Source of the DNA: Bacteroides stercorirosoris
GTDB lineage: Bacteria > Bacteroidota > Bacteroidia > Bacteroidales > Bacteroidaceae
NCBI RefSeq assembly: GCF_900142015.1
Contig: NZ_FQZN01000022.1
Coordinates: 46,451 to 110,450 of the forward strand
Direction: 5' to 3'
DNA length: 64,000 nucleotides
This document shows, piece after piece, positions 26,080 to 35,091 of this stretch. The position numbers were made by a program, and so were the translations under genes. The notes beneath the pieces were generated by a model. It did no database searches. It was given only the letters and a program-made list of their open reading frames with translations, and was not told the DNA's origin. The stretch's first letter is position 1, and the number at the start of each line of letters is the position of its first letter.

Positions 26080-26511
26080 GTAAGCACTCATTGTATGGCT
26101 CTTGTCTTGTTTTTGTTTGTCTATTATCTTTGCTTCGAACTTAAAAATCGACAAATAATGAACATGAGTGAACTTTACAGTGAGTTTCTCTTCCGTTATC
26201 AAACGGATGCTGCTCCCCGGAAGATTTCGATCAATGCCTATTGTATTTCTGAAGGAATTGAATATCGTAACTTCATCAAATGGTATCGTGACAACAAGAA
26301 CCATCTTCGTGATTCAGAAATGGAAGAAATACGTTTAAACCCTCTAACGGTTACCGGTCTTCCCAAGAGTGGCCTCTCCTCTTCCGAAGTTGTTACTTCA
26401 AAACCTTTGGTTGAAGAATTCAATGTTGTTTCTTTCCATCTGAAGTTAAGTAATGGTATTGAGATCAATAAAGAGAATGCAAATTTAGTCAGCGTTACGC
26501 GTCTTCTTTAA
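26080..26511 (+). mobile_element. IS66-family remnant, right flank of capsule genes
   Basis: A terminal repeat (26080-26104) differing by one base from the left copy at 9463-9487 is followed by a 117-residue frame from ATG 26158. This frame begins MNMSELYSEFLFRYQTDAAP and continues with YCISEGIEYRNFIKWYRDNK, the helix-turn-helix-like first open reading frame of Bacteroides IS66 elements. It ends early (VSVTRLL) and no tnpB or transposase gene follows, so the element is truncated. Confidence 0.8.
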
Positions 26512-26534
26512 AGTTTTAGTGCCTTATGTTAGGT

Positions 26535-26577
26535 TAGTCGAGTAAAGAGGGTGAAAGTCCCTTGCCTTACTCGACTA
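26535..26577. other. Stable hairpin after the IS66 remnant
   Basis: TAGTCGAGTAA (26535-26545) pairs perfectly with TTACTCGACTA (26567-26577); an inner GGGTGAAAGTCCC forms a second stem. It has no T-tract, so it is not a clear terminator. The inner motif resembles parts of group II intron 5' regions, but no reverse transcriptase or intron core is present. Possibly a residue of another element. Confidence 0.6.
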
Positions 26578-26699
26578 GTCATCATAGAAAATCAATAAAT
26601 GGATGTTGTTTGATTGTTATATGCTTGTGGATTTCTGATTGAGAAACTAATTCTTGTATACAAACTATTCTATTTTTGTACAAACATGAAGGTTCTGCA

Positions 26700-27056
26700 A
26701 TGGATGAAGATATAAAGTTATTGGTGTGGAAGAAAGCCCGTTTTGTGGATGGGTTGGACGATTCTATGTTTCGCAAAGATGCTTGCGGAGCATTGATTAT
26801 GTGGGATAAATTTGGAAAAAATAATCCTTTCGGATAGATTATTGATCATATACTACCAATGTCATTAGGTGGTGATGATAATTTGCTGAATATAAGAGCA
26901 CTGCACTATAAAAATAATCTAAGTAAAGCCAGTGATTACCCTTCGTATACTGCGTCTGTGAAATATGATGGACGGGAAAACGTTATGGATGAACGAAATC
27001 TTACTGTTAATAAGAAACTGCGTGAAAAACTAAAGCAGCTTTATAAAAATGCTTGA
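26700..27056 (+). pseudogene. HNH endonuclease family gene broken by an in-frame amber codon
   Basis: From ATG 26700 the frame reads LVWKKARFVDG, CGALIMWDKFG, NPFG then TAG (26835-26837) and continues in frame IIDHILPMSLGGDDNLLNIRALHYKNNLSKASDYPSY to 27056 (key HNH residues: DH, GG-DN, H...N). Other members have Trp or a similar residue at the stop position, so one base change explains it. Separate translation from ATG 26859 would lack the first HNH Asp-His. Family members are small stand-alone nucleases of unknown role. Confidence 0.8.
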
Positions 27057-27075
27057 ATATGCTGAAATGCACTGG

Positions 27076-27128
27076 ATAAACAGAATGCGGGAGTTTCGAA
27101 CAAATCGAAACTCCCGCATTCTGTTTAT
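27076..27128. terminator. Bidirectional terminator with perfect 23-bp stem
   Basis: Arms 27076-27098 and 27106-27128 are exact reverse complements around the loop AACAAAT; core GCGGGAGTTTCG. It sits between the HNH pseudogene and the converging DUF1460 gene. Confidence 0.8.
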
Positions 27129-27141
27129 AGAATATCAATTT

Positions 27142-27927
27142 TTACTTCTTCATCCTCAGCACCCGGATTCCTGTCCAATTGTCATTACTTAGCAACATTT
27201 GTCCCAGAGCAACCTTAGAAACTACCACTTTCTTTTCTTTGGAGGAAGCGTGTAACAGGCTGAGTTTGCCATCTACATAGAATGCAATACCCATGTGGGT
27301 TACATCCAGTCCCGGAGTATTTGTTGTGATGGCAATAATATCACCATTCTTAATCCAGGGCAGACCATTGAATGGAAGTTGGTCTTTGGGAATATAATGG
27401 AATTCTTGTCCGGACAATGAGCTTTCAATCTCTTTCATTTTAGCTACGTTTTGTGGAGAGTTGCTCAACTGTTTATACAATTCCGGATGAGAAGACATAT
27501 AAGAAAGAGAAACTTTTTGTGTGTACGGGCTGTAAGAAGCACTTACATCTTCCAGAAAGCCATTACGAACTCCATTGTTTACCCAGTCTGCAATATAGTG
27601 CAAGCGGGAAGGGTAACCGCTTATTTTTCCATCACGATAACGGATCATCTGAAGTTTATCGGCAAAGTCACCTTCGGCCACCTGACCGTCTTCAGTAGGA
27701 GAGAGGGCCATGGCGAGAGCATATTCTACAAAAGTAGTGCAGTCCACTTCATCACAATTGATGATAAGTTCTTCTTCACCGTCGGTTACTTCCAACGTGT
27801 GTGCTACGTAAGGAATATCCAGAAATTTTATTCCATTGTTCAGCATGGCATTTTCTTTGTCATCTGTTTGAGCGCTGACTGTAGCCACACAAAGTGCACT
27901 GAACAGGAGTGTAATCATTGTTTTCAT
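27142..27927 (-). CDS. DUF1460 (NlpC/P60-like) cell-wall amidase, exported
   Basis: About 261 residues from ATG 27927, opening with a signal peptide (MKTMITLLFSALCVATVSAQ, cleavage after AQ). The catalytic Cys is in DCTTFVEYALAMAL; a His follows in VTHMGIAFYVDG; both fit the papain-like DUF1460 fold, known for N-acetylmuramoyl-L-alanine amidase-like and endopeptidase activity on peptidoglycan. The longer frame to 27987 adds 20 residues before the signal peptide and crosses a terminator, so it is rejected. Acts in the periplasm. Monocistronic. Confidence 0.85.
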   Translation of the reverse strand: MKTMITLLFSALCVATVSAQTDDKENAMLNNGIKFLDIPYVAHTLEVTDGEEELIINCDEVDCTTFVEYALAMALSPTEDGQVAEGDFADKLQMIRYRDGKISGYPSRLHYIADWVNNGVRNGFLEDVSASYSPYTQKVSLSYMSSHPELYKQLSNSPQNVAKMKEIESSLSGQEFHYIPKDQLPFNGLPWIKNGDIIAITTNTPGLDVTHMGIAFYVDGKLSLLHASSKEKKVVVSKVALGQMLLSNDNWTGIRVLRMKK

Positions 27928-27952
27928 TGTTCTTTCGTTTTTAATATAAATA

Positions 27953-27984
27953 AAAAGGATGCCGCAAAAGTACGACATCCTTTT
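27953..27984 (-). terminator. Terminator after the beta-galactosidase gene
   Basis: On the minus strand GGATGTCG pairs with CGGCATCC, extended by AAAA/TTTT, then TTTTTATTTAT. The loop, TACTTTTG, is itself a perfect -7 promoter box reading into the DUF1460 gene, so one structure may both end one transcript and help to start the next. Confidence 0.65.
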
Positions 27985-28013
27985 CAAAAATCCTTAAATT
28001 GGACAGATTAAAT

Positions 28014-31000
28014 TCAATATTGATAAATTAAATTTTTGTAATCCGTCTTTTTGTCAAACGGTACGATGGAGAAACCATACTCGATAGCATTCTCCACACC
28101 GGGACGAATCAGATACGGTTCGTGTGCCATAGCTCCCCAACTGTTGTCACCGCCAACACCCATCATGCGATAGTCAATAAACATATCCACCATCTTTTCC
28201 GGTTGCGGATCAGTGAGGTGACGATGGTTTGTATTGGCTGTGCGCGGAGCGCCATTATCGATTGTTTCACCACTGTCCAGGCTACCGAGCGGATAATTGG
28301 AAGCATTCAACTCAAATGTGCGGTCGGCAATAAAGAGCAAACCACCTTTTTGCTTGTTGGTGAGGGCGCACCAGTAGATGTCTGTGCGGTGTTCATTCTC
28401 TTGCGGACGAATATACGGTTCGTATAAATCCTTGATTGGAGTGGTATATTCTCCGATGAACTGGGATGTGCGACGGTCACGGTAGTTCTCTTCTGGGCCA
28501 CGGCCGTAATAAGTAAGATTGGTCAGTGTCTCTGATAACTGCATACGCAGACCGACGCGCGGAATCATTGGAGTTTCTGTCCCTTCAGCAACAAAGCGGT
28601 TGTTCACTTTGATGATACCGTTGGCATATACCTTGTAGGTGATTTCCCAACGGGCATCTGTCTGTGGGAAGCGGTAAGCTACTTTCACAATAGAATTACC
28701 CCCTTCTTTAGAGACATTGAATGACTCGGCCTTAAGCGTCTGATAACTGGCTTCTCTCCACGCTTTTAAGCGGACGGGGAGTTTGGCTCCGTAATCGTTA
28801 TCAGTAGGAGCCCGCCAGAAGAAAGGACGCGGACCTTGCCCGTCATAAATATATTCCTGCTTATTGTAGACATAAGATACCAACAAACCGCTTTGCTTAT
28901 CAAAAGCTGCTTTGAAACCGTCACCGCTGAAAACAACTTGTGAGAAGACTTCTTCCATTTTGGCAGGAGCCTGATAGGCAACTTCTTTCTTGAAGAATGG
29001 GTGAACATAGGTTTGCTCACGGGCGATTACCGTGCCGACAGGCAAGAACGGTTCGGCTTTGCGTACAGTTGCATAGAACTCGATGCGTACATCTCCTACG
29101 GTATTCTTTTCCTTAGGAATACCTTGCAGGAACGGGCTGGTTGCCGTCTTTCCCGGAGCTGCATTGATGTTATCCATCTTACCTTTATAAATTTCCTTTC
29201 CATGATCGCGGACGATGTAATGGAAGTCGTATTTATTCAGATCGGTAAATGAGAAGTCATTACGGATTTGTACCGTACTGGTTTGCGGGTCGAATTTAAT
29301 GAACTTGATGTTCTGATAAACTTTACCCATTTCGATGGTTTGCGGTTTAACACTACGGTCGGGATAAACCACACCGTTGATACAGAAATTGCCATCGGAA
29401 GGAGTGCCGTTCTCACCATAATCACCACCATAAGTCCAATATTTACGTCCGTCACTGGTTTTAGCGGCGAAGCCCTGGTCTACCCAGTCCCAAATGCAGC
29501 CACCCTGCAATATGGGATATTTTTCGATGATATCCCAATAGTCCTGGAAGTTGCCAAGACTGTTACCCATGGCGTGAGCGTATTCGCACAAGATGAGCGG
29601 ACGTGTCATTTCTTTATTTTGCGCATATTTTTCAATGCTCTGGGGAGAAGAATACATCGGACAATAAATGTCGGTGTTCCACTCCAATCCGGCACGTTCG
29701 TACTGTATGGGACGGTTATCGAGCATCTTCAATGTATTGTAAGTGACATAGAAATTCAGTCCGTTTCCGGCTTCGTTGCCCAATGACCAGGTGATTACGC
29801 ACGGATGGTTTTTATCACGTTCGTACATATTCATGGTACGGTCGAGGTGGGCATTCATGAACAGCGGATTGTTGCCCAAAGTGCCGCCTACGTGCAGGTC
29901 GTATCCCATGCCGTGGCTTTCGATATTGGCTTCATCAATCACATAGATGCCGTACTGGTCGCAAAGTTCGTAGAAACGTTCCTGTTGCGGATAGTGGCAA
30001 GTACGCACCGTGTTCACATTATATTTCTTCCAGAGTTCGAAATCCTTCAGCATGAGCTCTTCCGGAACATAATGTCCGGTGTATTCATTATGTTCGTGAA
30101 CATTGACACCTTTCACAAGAATGGGTACGCCATTCACAAGAAGCTGCTTGTCCTTAATCTCGACCGTACGGAAACCCACTTTGCAGCTGGTGGCTTCTAT
30201 CACTTCGCCGTTCGTGCGTTTCAGGCTGATGACGAGTGTATAGAGATTGGGAGTTTCGGCTGTCCACTGTTTTACGCCACGAAGGGTTTTCTTGGTAAAT
30301 TCCACCTCGGTCTGGTCGCCTTCCACACGGGTAGACGATTGGGTGACCTGTTGGTCTTCATTATCCAGCAGACGATAGGACACTACATATGGGGATTTGA
30401 TGTCGCTTTCGTTCGCAAGCTTCACTTTCAGCTTCAGAATGCCGTCTTTGTAGTAAGGATCCAGCGGAGTTTCTGCCTTGAAATCGGCAATGTAAATCTT
30501 GGGAGTGGCATAGAGATAAATATCACGTTCTATACCGCTGATGCGCCAGAAGTCCTGACACTCCAGATAGTTGGCATCCGAAAAGCGGTGTACCTGAATG
30601 GCAATTATATTCTTGCCTCTCTTCACCATAGCGGTGACATTGAAGCGGGCGGGAGTCTTGGAATCCTTGCTCATGCCTACAAACTTGCCGTTGATGTAAT
30701 AGAAGGCAGCGCCGCGTACACCATCCGCACTCATGAAAATCTCTTTTCCCTCCCAGTCGTTGCCTACGGTAAACTCGCGGCAGTAGGTACCTGTCGGGTT
30801 CCACTCCTTGGGCACGTATGGCGGATTGGGTTTGTCCCAATAAGGCTCGTAGCCCTTGGAGCAAAATTCGTAAGGTTGATTGACATAAATGGGGGTACCG
30901 AAGCCTTGCAATTCCCAGTTGCCCGGTACGTTGATATCCGGCCAGCGGCTGACATCAGTACGTGCGTTCATAAAGTCCGTAGGCCGGTCAGCAAAATTTT

Positions 31001-31229
31001 CCACGTAGTTGAACTTCCACTTTCCATTGAGGGAAAGACGATAGGTTCCATTGGTCCGGTCATTGACGATGGCATCTTCTTCACTTATGTAAGAAGTGAA
31101 TGTACTTCGGGGAGACATTTTGTTGATGTGGGTCAACTTCGGGTTTGTCAACTGTTCGTAGCGACCCTCCTGTGCCGGAAGGGCGAGAGGAAGCAAGGCG
31201 AGGCAGGTGATAAAAGTCAGTCTTTTCAT
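28014..31229 (-). CDS. Beta-galactosidase, glycoside hydrolase family 2 (exported)
   Basis: A 1071-residue LacZ-type enzyme with signal peptide (MKRLTFITCLALLPLALPAQ). Domains in order: jelly-roll sugar-binding domain (about 60-240, with GNWELQGFGTPIYVN), two Ig-like domains, TIM barrel (about 360-650) and the C-terminal beta-sandwich. Acid/base Glu486 in GNEAGNG and nucleophile Glu549 in LILCEYAHAMGNS are present, as are HYPQ and the GGCIWDWVDQG segment. Being exported, it probably acts on host or plant galactosides in the periplasm. Followed in orientation order by nothing; preceded by esterase and OPT transporter genes, likely one operon (16-bp and 10-bp gaps). Confidence 0.93.
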   Translation of the reverse strand: MKRLTFITCLALLPLALPAQEGRYEQLTNPKLTHINKMSPRSTFTSYISEEDAIVNDRTNGTYRLSLNGKWKFNYVENFADRPTDFMNARTDVSRWPDINVPGNWELQGFGTPIYVNQPYEFCSKGYEPYWDKPNPPYVPKEWNPTGTYCREFTVGNDWEGKEIFMSADGVRGAAFYYINGKFVGMSKDSKTPARFNVTAMVKRGKNIIAIQVHRFSDANYLECQDFWRISGIERDIYLYATPKIYIADFKAETPLDPYYKDGILKLKVKLANESDIKSPYVVSYRLLDNEDQQVTQSSTRVEGDQTEVEFTKKTLRGVKQWTAETPNLYTLVISLKRTNGEVIEATSCKVGFRTVEIKDKQLLVNGVPILVKGVNVHEHNEYTGHYVPEELMLKDFELWKKYNVNTVRTCHYPQQERFYELCDQYGIYVIDEANIESHGMGYDLHVGGTLGNNPLFMNAHLDRTMNMYERDKNHPCVITWSLGNEAGNGLNFYVTYNTLKMLDNRPIQYERAGLEWNTDIYCPMYSSPQSIEKYAQNKEMTRPLILCEYAHAMGNSLGNFQDYWDIIEKYPILQGGCIWDWVDQGFAAKTSDGRKYWTYGGDYGENGTPSDGNFCINGVVYPDRSVKPQTIEMGKVYQNIKFIKFDPQTSTVQIRNDFSFTDLNKYDFHYIVRDHGKEIYKGKMDNINAAPGKTATSPFLQGIPKEKNTVGDVRIEFYATVRKAEPFLPVGTVIAREQTYVHPFFKKEVAYQAPAKMEEVFSQVVFSGDGFKAAFDKQSGLLVSYVYNKQEYIYDGQGPRPFFWRAPTDNDYGAKLPVRLKAWREASYQTLKAESFNVSKEGGNSIVKVAYRFPQTDARWEITYKVYANGIIKVNNRFVAEGTETPMIPRVGLRMQLSETLTNLTYYGRGPEENYRDRRTSQFIGEYTTPIKDLYEPYIRPQENEHRTDIYWCALTNKQKGGLLFIADRTFELNASNYPLGSLDSGETIDNGAPRTANTNHRHLTDPQPEKMVDMFIDYRMMGVGGDNSWGAMAHEPYLIRPGVENAIEYGFSIVPFDKKTDYKNLIYQY

Positions 31230-31244
31230 GAGCTATAATGATTT

Positions 31245-32114
31245 TTATTTCTTCTCAAATTTTAGTCCGTCACGCAACCACTTTTCCAGTTCTTCTGTCC
31301 ACTGGCGTTTGTAAGTGAAGTTGTCACGGAATCCCCAGCCATGTCCACCGATAGGGTAGATGTGCATGGAAACAGGAACTTTCTGTTCGTTGAGGGCCAG
31401 AAAATAGCCGATACTATTCATGGGAGGTACGGCGCCGTCATCCGCAGAAAGTACGATGAAGGCTTGCGGAGAGCGGGCTGATACGCGACGTTCAAGAGAA
31501 TAAGCTTCTTCCAGTTCCTTTGTCGGGTTATTGCCGAGAAGGTTCTGGCGGGAACCTCCGTGGGTGATACCCGGTACCATGGAAATGACGGGATAAAGCA
31601 GGATCTGGAAATCAGGACGGGTCTCATCACTACTGTAAAGAGTAGAGAGCGAAGCAGCCAGATGTCCGCCTGCCGATGCTCCCATAACGCCTACACGATT
31701 AGGATCGATGCCCCATTCTTTGGCGTGCTGGCGAATGATGCGGATAGCCTGCTCCGCATCGGAGAGGGGAACTTCGCGGTGTCCGTTCGGCATACGATAT
31801 TTCAGAACGGCATAGGTGATTCCTTGTGTGTTGAACCAGGAAGCCATGTCATGACCTTCATGGTTCATGGCCAGGCGGGCATATCCGCCGCCCGGACACA
31901 TAAGGATAGTCATACCGTTAGGATTTGCCGGACGATAGACTGTGATAGTCGGATTGACAACGTTAGCCACGCGACCGCCGTTCAGGTCTTCCTGGTCGCC
32001 TGTCAGGCCGTTTGTATTTGGAGCCCCGTTGGGCCACAAGGGCATCTCAACGGGCTTTTGGGCAGATAGCAGTGTTGACATAAACAATGCTGTGAAAAAT
32101 AAAATTACTTTCAT
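31245..32114 (-). CDS. Alpha/beta-hydrolase, BD-FAE/acetyl-xylan-esterase-like (exported)
   Basis: A 289-residue esterase with signal peptide (cleavage near SAQ). Oxyanion-hole motif CPGGGY at about 73-78, nucleophile Ser147 in GASAGG, acid Asp in SADDGAVPP and His in GGHGWGF. The type is related to feruloyl and acetyl esterases of carbohydrate use. Between the beta-galactosidase and OPT transporter genes, suggesting joint removal of acyl groups and galactose from a glycan. Confidence 0.85.
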   Translation of the reverse strand: MKVILFFTALFMSTLLSAQKPVEMPLWPNGAPNTNGLTGDQEDLNGGRVANVVNPTITVYRPANPNGMTILMCPGGGYARLAMNHEGHDMASWFNTQGITYAVLKYRMPNGHREVPLSDAEQAIRIIRQHAKEWGIDPNRVGVMGASAGGHLAASLSTLYSSDETRPDFQILLYPVISMVPGITHGGSRQNLLGNNPTKELEEAYSLERRVSARSPQAFIVLSADDGAVPPMNSIGYFLALNEQKVPVSMHIYPIGGHGWGFRDNFTYKRQWTEELEKWLRDGLKFEKK

Positions 32115-32123
32115 AAATCTTTC

Positions 32124-34115
32124 TTATTTTGTTTTCATTGAGGCCTTGATTAAGTAGATTATCAGCAGTGCATAAGCACCCAGTGCCAGCACTTCGGACC
32201 AGGTGTTGTTTACCCAGGCGTCGTTCACCAGATTGATGCCGCCAAAGCGCATAGCCGCACTGACTACTCCCATCAGGGCACCACCGGCAATGAAACCGGA
32301 AGCCAGCAACGTACCTTTCTCACCGCGTTCTGCATTGAGGGCAGCATCTTTGCTACGGCTTGTCACATACCAGTTGACGGCACCGCCCACCACCAGAGGG
32401 ACGTTCAGTTCCAGCGGGATAAACATACCCAATGCAAATGCGAGGGCCGGAATCTTGAATGCATTCAGCACAATGGCAAGTACCGCACCGATACCGTAAA
32501 GCAACCACGGAGCGCCTACACCGTTCATCAACGGTTCGATAACTGCTGCCATTGCATTAGCCTGCGGGGCTGCAAGCTGTCCGCTGGTGAAGCCGTATGT
32601 CTTGTTCAGGATTATCATTACGCCACCCACGGTTGCAGCGGAAACAATGGTTCCGAGGAATTTCCATGTTTCCTGTTTGGCAGGCGTGCTGCCCAACCAG
32701 TAACCGATTTTCAGGTCGGTAATGAAACCGCCTGCCATAGACAGCGCCGTACAAACAACGCCACCCATAACCAATGCAGCCACCATACCTTCGGGACCTT
32801 TCAGCCCGACAGATACCATCACTACAGATGCAAGGATCAGTGTCATCAGTGTCATACCGGAAACGGGGTTCGTACCTACAATTGCAATAGCATTGGCAGC
32901 CACCGTGGTGAACAGGAATGCAATACCGGCTACCAACAAAATAGCTACGACTGTATGTAGCAGACTTCCCTGCATCACGTCGAAGTAGAAGAACAGGAAC
33001 ACCAGTATCAATGTTATGATAGAACCGATAGCGATAATCTTCATGGATATATCACGTTGTGTACGTTTCACGCTGGCTTCTACATTGGATTTTCCACCCA
33101 TTTCCTTAGCTGCCAGTCCTACGGCACTCTTGATGATGCCCCATGACTTGATGATACCGATGATACCCGCCATAGCGATACCGCCGATACCGATGCTCTT
33201 GGCATAATACTTGAATATTTCTTCGGGCGCCATACTGCCTACGGTAGCTGCGATTTCCGGGTTCCATTGGTTCAGTACACTGTCTCCCCAAATCATGGAC
33301 ATCCCCGGAATGATAATCCACCAGACAGCCAGTGAACCGGCACAGATGATAGAAGCGTATTTCAGACCTACGATATAGCCCAGACCGAGTACGGCAGCAC
33401 CGGTATTTACCTTGAACACCAGTTTTGCCTTTTCCGCCAGCATTTCGCCAAAGCCACATACTCGCGTAGTGAAGTTTTCGTTCCACCAGCCGAATGTAGC
33501 CACAATGAAATCGTATAGACCACCGATAATACCTGCCATCAGCAACGGTTTTGCCTGGCTTCCGCCTTTTTCGCCCGATACAAGCACCTGTGTGGTGGCT
33601 GTTGCCTCGGGAAAAGGATATTTGCCGTGCATGTCGCTGACAAAGTATTTACGGAAAGGGATGAGAAAGAGAATGCCCAGTACGCCTCCCAGCAATGAAC
33701 TGATGAATACCTGGGTAAAAGTGACCGTGATTTCTTCCGGATAAGTCTCTTGCAGGATATATAGGGCGGGCAGGGTGAAGATGGCACCTGCCACGATGAC
33801 GCCGGAACTGGCACCGATGGATTGGATAATGACGTTTTCGCCCAACGCATTCTTACGTTTGGCGGCGCCCGATACGCCTACGGCAATGATTGCGATAGGG
33901 ATGGCGGCTTCGAATACCTGACCTACTTTTAACCCCAGATAGGCTGCCGCAGCCGAAAAGAGGATAGCCATAGCAATACCCCACAACACAGACCAGAGGT
34001 TAACTTCCGGATACTTCTTGTCGGGACTCATCAAAGGGTTGTAGACTTCGCCCGGTTTCAATTCGCGGAATGCATTTTCCGGCAAACCAGTCAATTTCTC
34101 TTCTTCTTGTTTCAT
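32124..34115 (-). CDS. OPT family oligopeptide transporter
   Basis: A 663-residue membrane protein with about 15-16 helices. Recognisable segments: FSAAAAYLGLKVGQVFEAAIP near the start, ASSGVIVAGAIFTLPALYI, GKYPFPEATATTQVLV, and the C-terminal FALGMFIPLELNVPLVVGGAVNWYVT, all typical of the bacterial OPT branch. Likely imports peptides (or peptide-like metal chelates) across the inner membrane. A shared operon with the esterase and beta-galactosidase is suggested by the 10-bp gap, though the substrate class differs. Confidence 0.9.
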   Translation of the reverse strand: MKQEEEKLTGLPENAFRELKPGEVYNPLMSPDKKYPEVNLWSVLWGIAMAILFSAAAAYLGLKVGQVFEAAIPIAIIAVGVSGAAKRKNALGENVIIQSIGASSGVIVAGAIFTLPALYILQETYPEEITVTFTQVFISSLLGGVLGILFLIPFRKYFVSDMHGKYPFPEATATTQVLVSGEKGGSQAKPLLMAGIIGGLYDFIVATFGWWNENFTTRVCGFGEMLAEKAKLVFKVNTGAAVLGLGYIVGLKYASIICAGSLAVWWIIIPGMSMIWGDSVLNQWNPEIAATVGSMAPEEIFKYYAKSIGIGGIAMAGIIGIIKSWGIIKSAVGLAAKEMGGKSNVEASVKRTQRDISMKIIAIGSIITLILVFLFFYFDVMQGSLLHTVVAILLVAGIAFLFTTVAANAIAIVGTNPVSGMTLMTLILASVVMVSVGLKGPEGMVAALVMGGVVCTALSMAGGFITDLKIGYWLGSTPAKQETWKFLGTIVSAATVGGVMIILNKTYGFTSGQLAAPQANAMAAVIEPLMNGVGAPWLLYGIGAVLAIVLNAFKIPALAFALGMFIPLELNVPLVVGGAVNWYVTSRSKDAALNAERGEKGTLLASGFIAGGALMGVVSAAMRFGGINLVNDAWVNNTWSEVLALGAYALLIIYLIKASMKTK

Positions 34116-34152
34116 AGTTTCTTATTTAGTTTTATATTATGATTTGAATTTG

Positions 34153-34245
34153 CACCACAGATTGCGCAGATTTCCACAGATTATTTTTACTATATATAAA
34201 TTGGGCAGATACGGAAATCTGTGTAAATCTGCGTAATCTGTGGTG
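34153..34245. repeat. Inverted repeat with tandem-repeat arms, copy 3
   Basis: Left arm 34153-34182 (CACCACAGATT, GCGCAGATTT, CCACAGATT) and right arm 34215-34245 are reverse complements with two mismatches. Lies between the DUF1573 and OPT genes, after the DUF1573 terminator. Confidence 0.9.
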
Positions 34246-34271
34246 AAAAAGTCTTCAAAGAAAGCAAAAAA

Positions 34272-34297
34272 AAAGGAGAATTGAAAAATTCTCCTTT
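34272..34297 (-). terminator. Rho-independent terminator of the DUF1573 gene
   Basis: AAAGGAGAATT and AATTCTCCTTT form an 11-bp stem with a GAAA loop; on the minus strand it is followed by a run of nine T. 20 bp after the DUF1573 stop. Confidence 0.85.
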
Positions 34298-34317
34298 ATT
34301 CTTATATATAAAGATGC

Positions 34318-34713
34318 TTATTTCGCATCTTTCGCTGTCATATCTCCTTCTACAAAGAGTCGCATCATTTCAGTTTTGGCATTTGTGCGCAAGGTGATGG
34401 ACTTCTTGAAGTGGCCCGGATATTTGCCTGTGCCGTTGTACGTAATCTTGACGGTTCCGGTCTTACCCGGCAATACGGGTTCCTGAGTATATTCGGGTAC
34501 TGTACATCCACAGGAAGCTACAGCTTGATGGATTACCAGCGGAGCATCGCCCACGTTGGTGAATGTAAACACACAACTTACAACCGGATCGTTTTCTGAA
34601 AACGTACCGAAGTTATGAGTGGTCTTATCAAACTTAATGTCAGCCTTCCCCTGTGCTGAAGCGTAACCAATGCTCAGAACGAGCATAAACATATACAATG
34701 CAAGTTTTTTCAT
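34318..34713 (-). CDS. DUF1573 domain-containing exported protein
   Basis: A 131-residue protein with a signal peptide (cleavage near ASA-QG) and one immunoglobulin-like DUF1573 domain: FDKTTHNFGTFSENDPV, FTFTNVGDAPLVI, SCGCTVPEYT with its paired Cys, and GTVKITYNGTGKYPGHF. Common as single-domain periplasmic proteins in Bacteroidetes; function unknown. Stands alone, with its own terminator. Confidence 0.88.
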   Translation of the reverse strand: MKKLALYMFMLVLSIGYASAQGKADIKFDKTTHNFGTFSENDPVVSCVFTFTNVGDAPLVIHQAVASCGCTVPEYTQEPVLPGKTGTVKITYNGTGKYPGHFKKSITLRTNAKTEMMRLFVEGDMTAKDAK

Positions 34714-35020
34714 GTCTCTTAATCTTTTGTATTACACAGCGGACAAAGGTAAGGCATTTTTGTGAAAATTAATCCAATGATGTGCGAAATAGTATTAAAT
34801 ATGCCTCAGAAGCTGTTGTGGCATATGATTAATAAGGAAAAATATGGATTTCTTCCGTACATTGGGAGAGCTTCATGATGATGATGGTGGAAGCTATGCC
34901 TATTTATACTGATTTACAGCGTTTCGTAAAAAGTGGATATACAAGGGCTAATGACTAAGATAACGAATTAATTGTCGCATATGTCAAAGTAAAAGAATTC
35001 TATCTAAATTATTGCTTTTT
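34714..35020. other. Intergenic region without a supported gene
   Basis: Divergent region between the DUF1573 and AraC-type genes. An ATGATGATGATGGTGG stretch near 34875 opens a 27-codon frame that I cannot assign. No RNA gene is recognised. Confidence 0.5.
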
Positions 35021-35052
35021 CTTGCATCCCCACCCGGAATAATGTATTTTTG
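35021..35052 (+). promoter_or_regulatory. Promoter of the rclR-like gene
   Basis: -33 CTTG (35021-35024), 20-bp spacer, -7 TATTTTTG (35045-35052), 40 bp before the ATG pair at 35092/35095. Confidence 0.6.
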
Positions 35053-35091
35053 TACTTCAATGTGCGACAAAGAACGCTAACTCTTAATTAT

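Noticed and set aside
26535..26577. Group II intron
   Set aside because: Only a short resemblance (GGGTGAAAGTCCC); there is no reverse transcriptase, domain V or boundary.
27928..27987. 20-residue N-terminal extension of the DUF1460 protein
   Set aside because: It would place residues before a clear signal peptide and run through the terminator hairpin.
29805..31238. 477-codon open frame on the plus strand
   Set aside because: Fully antisense to the beta-galactosidase, whose motifs and signal peptide are clear; no recognisable domain.
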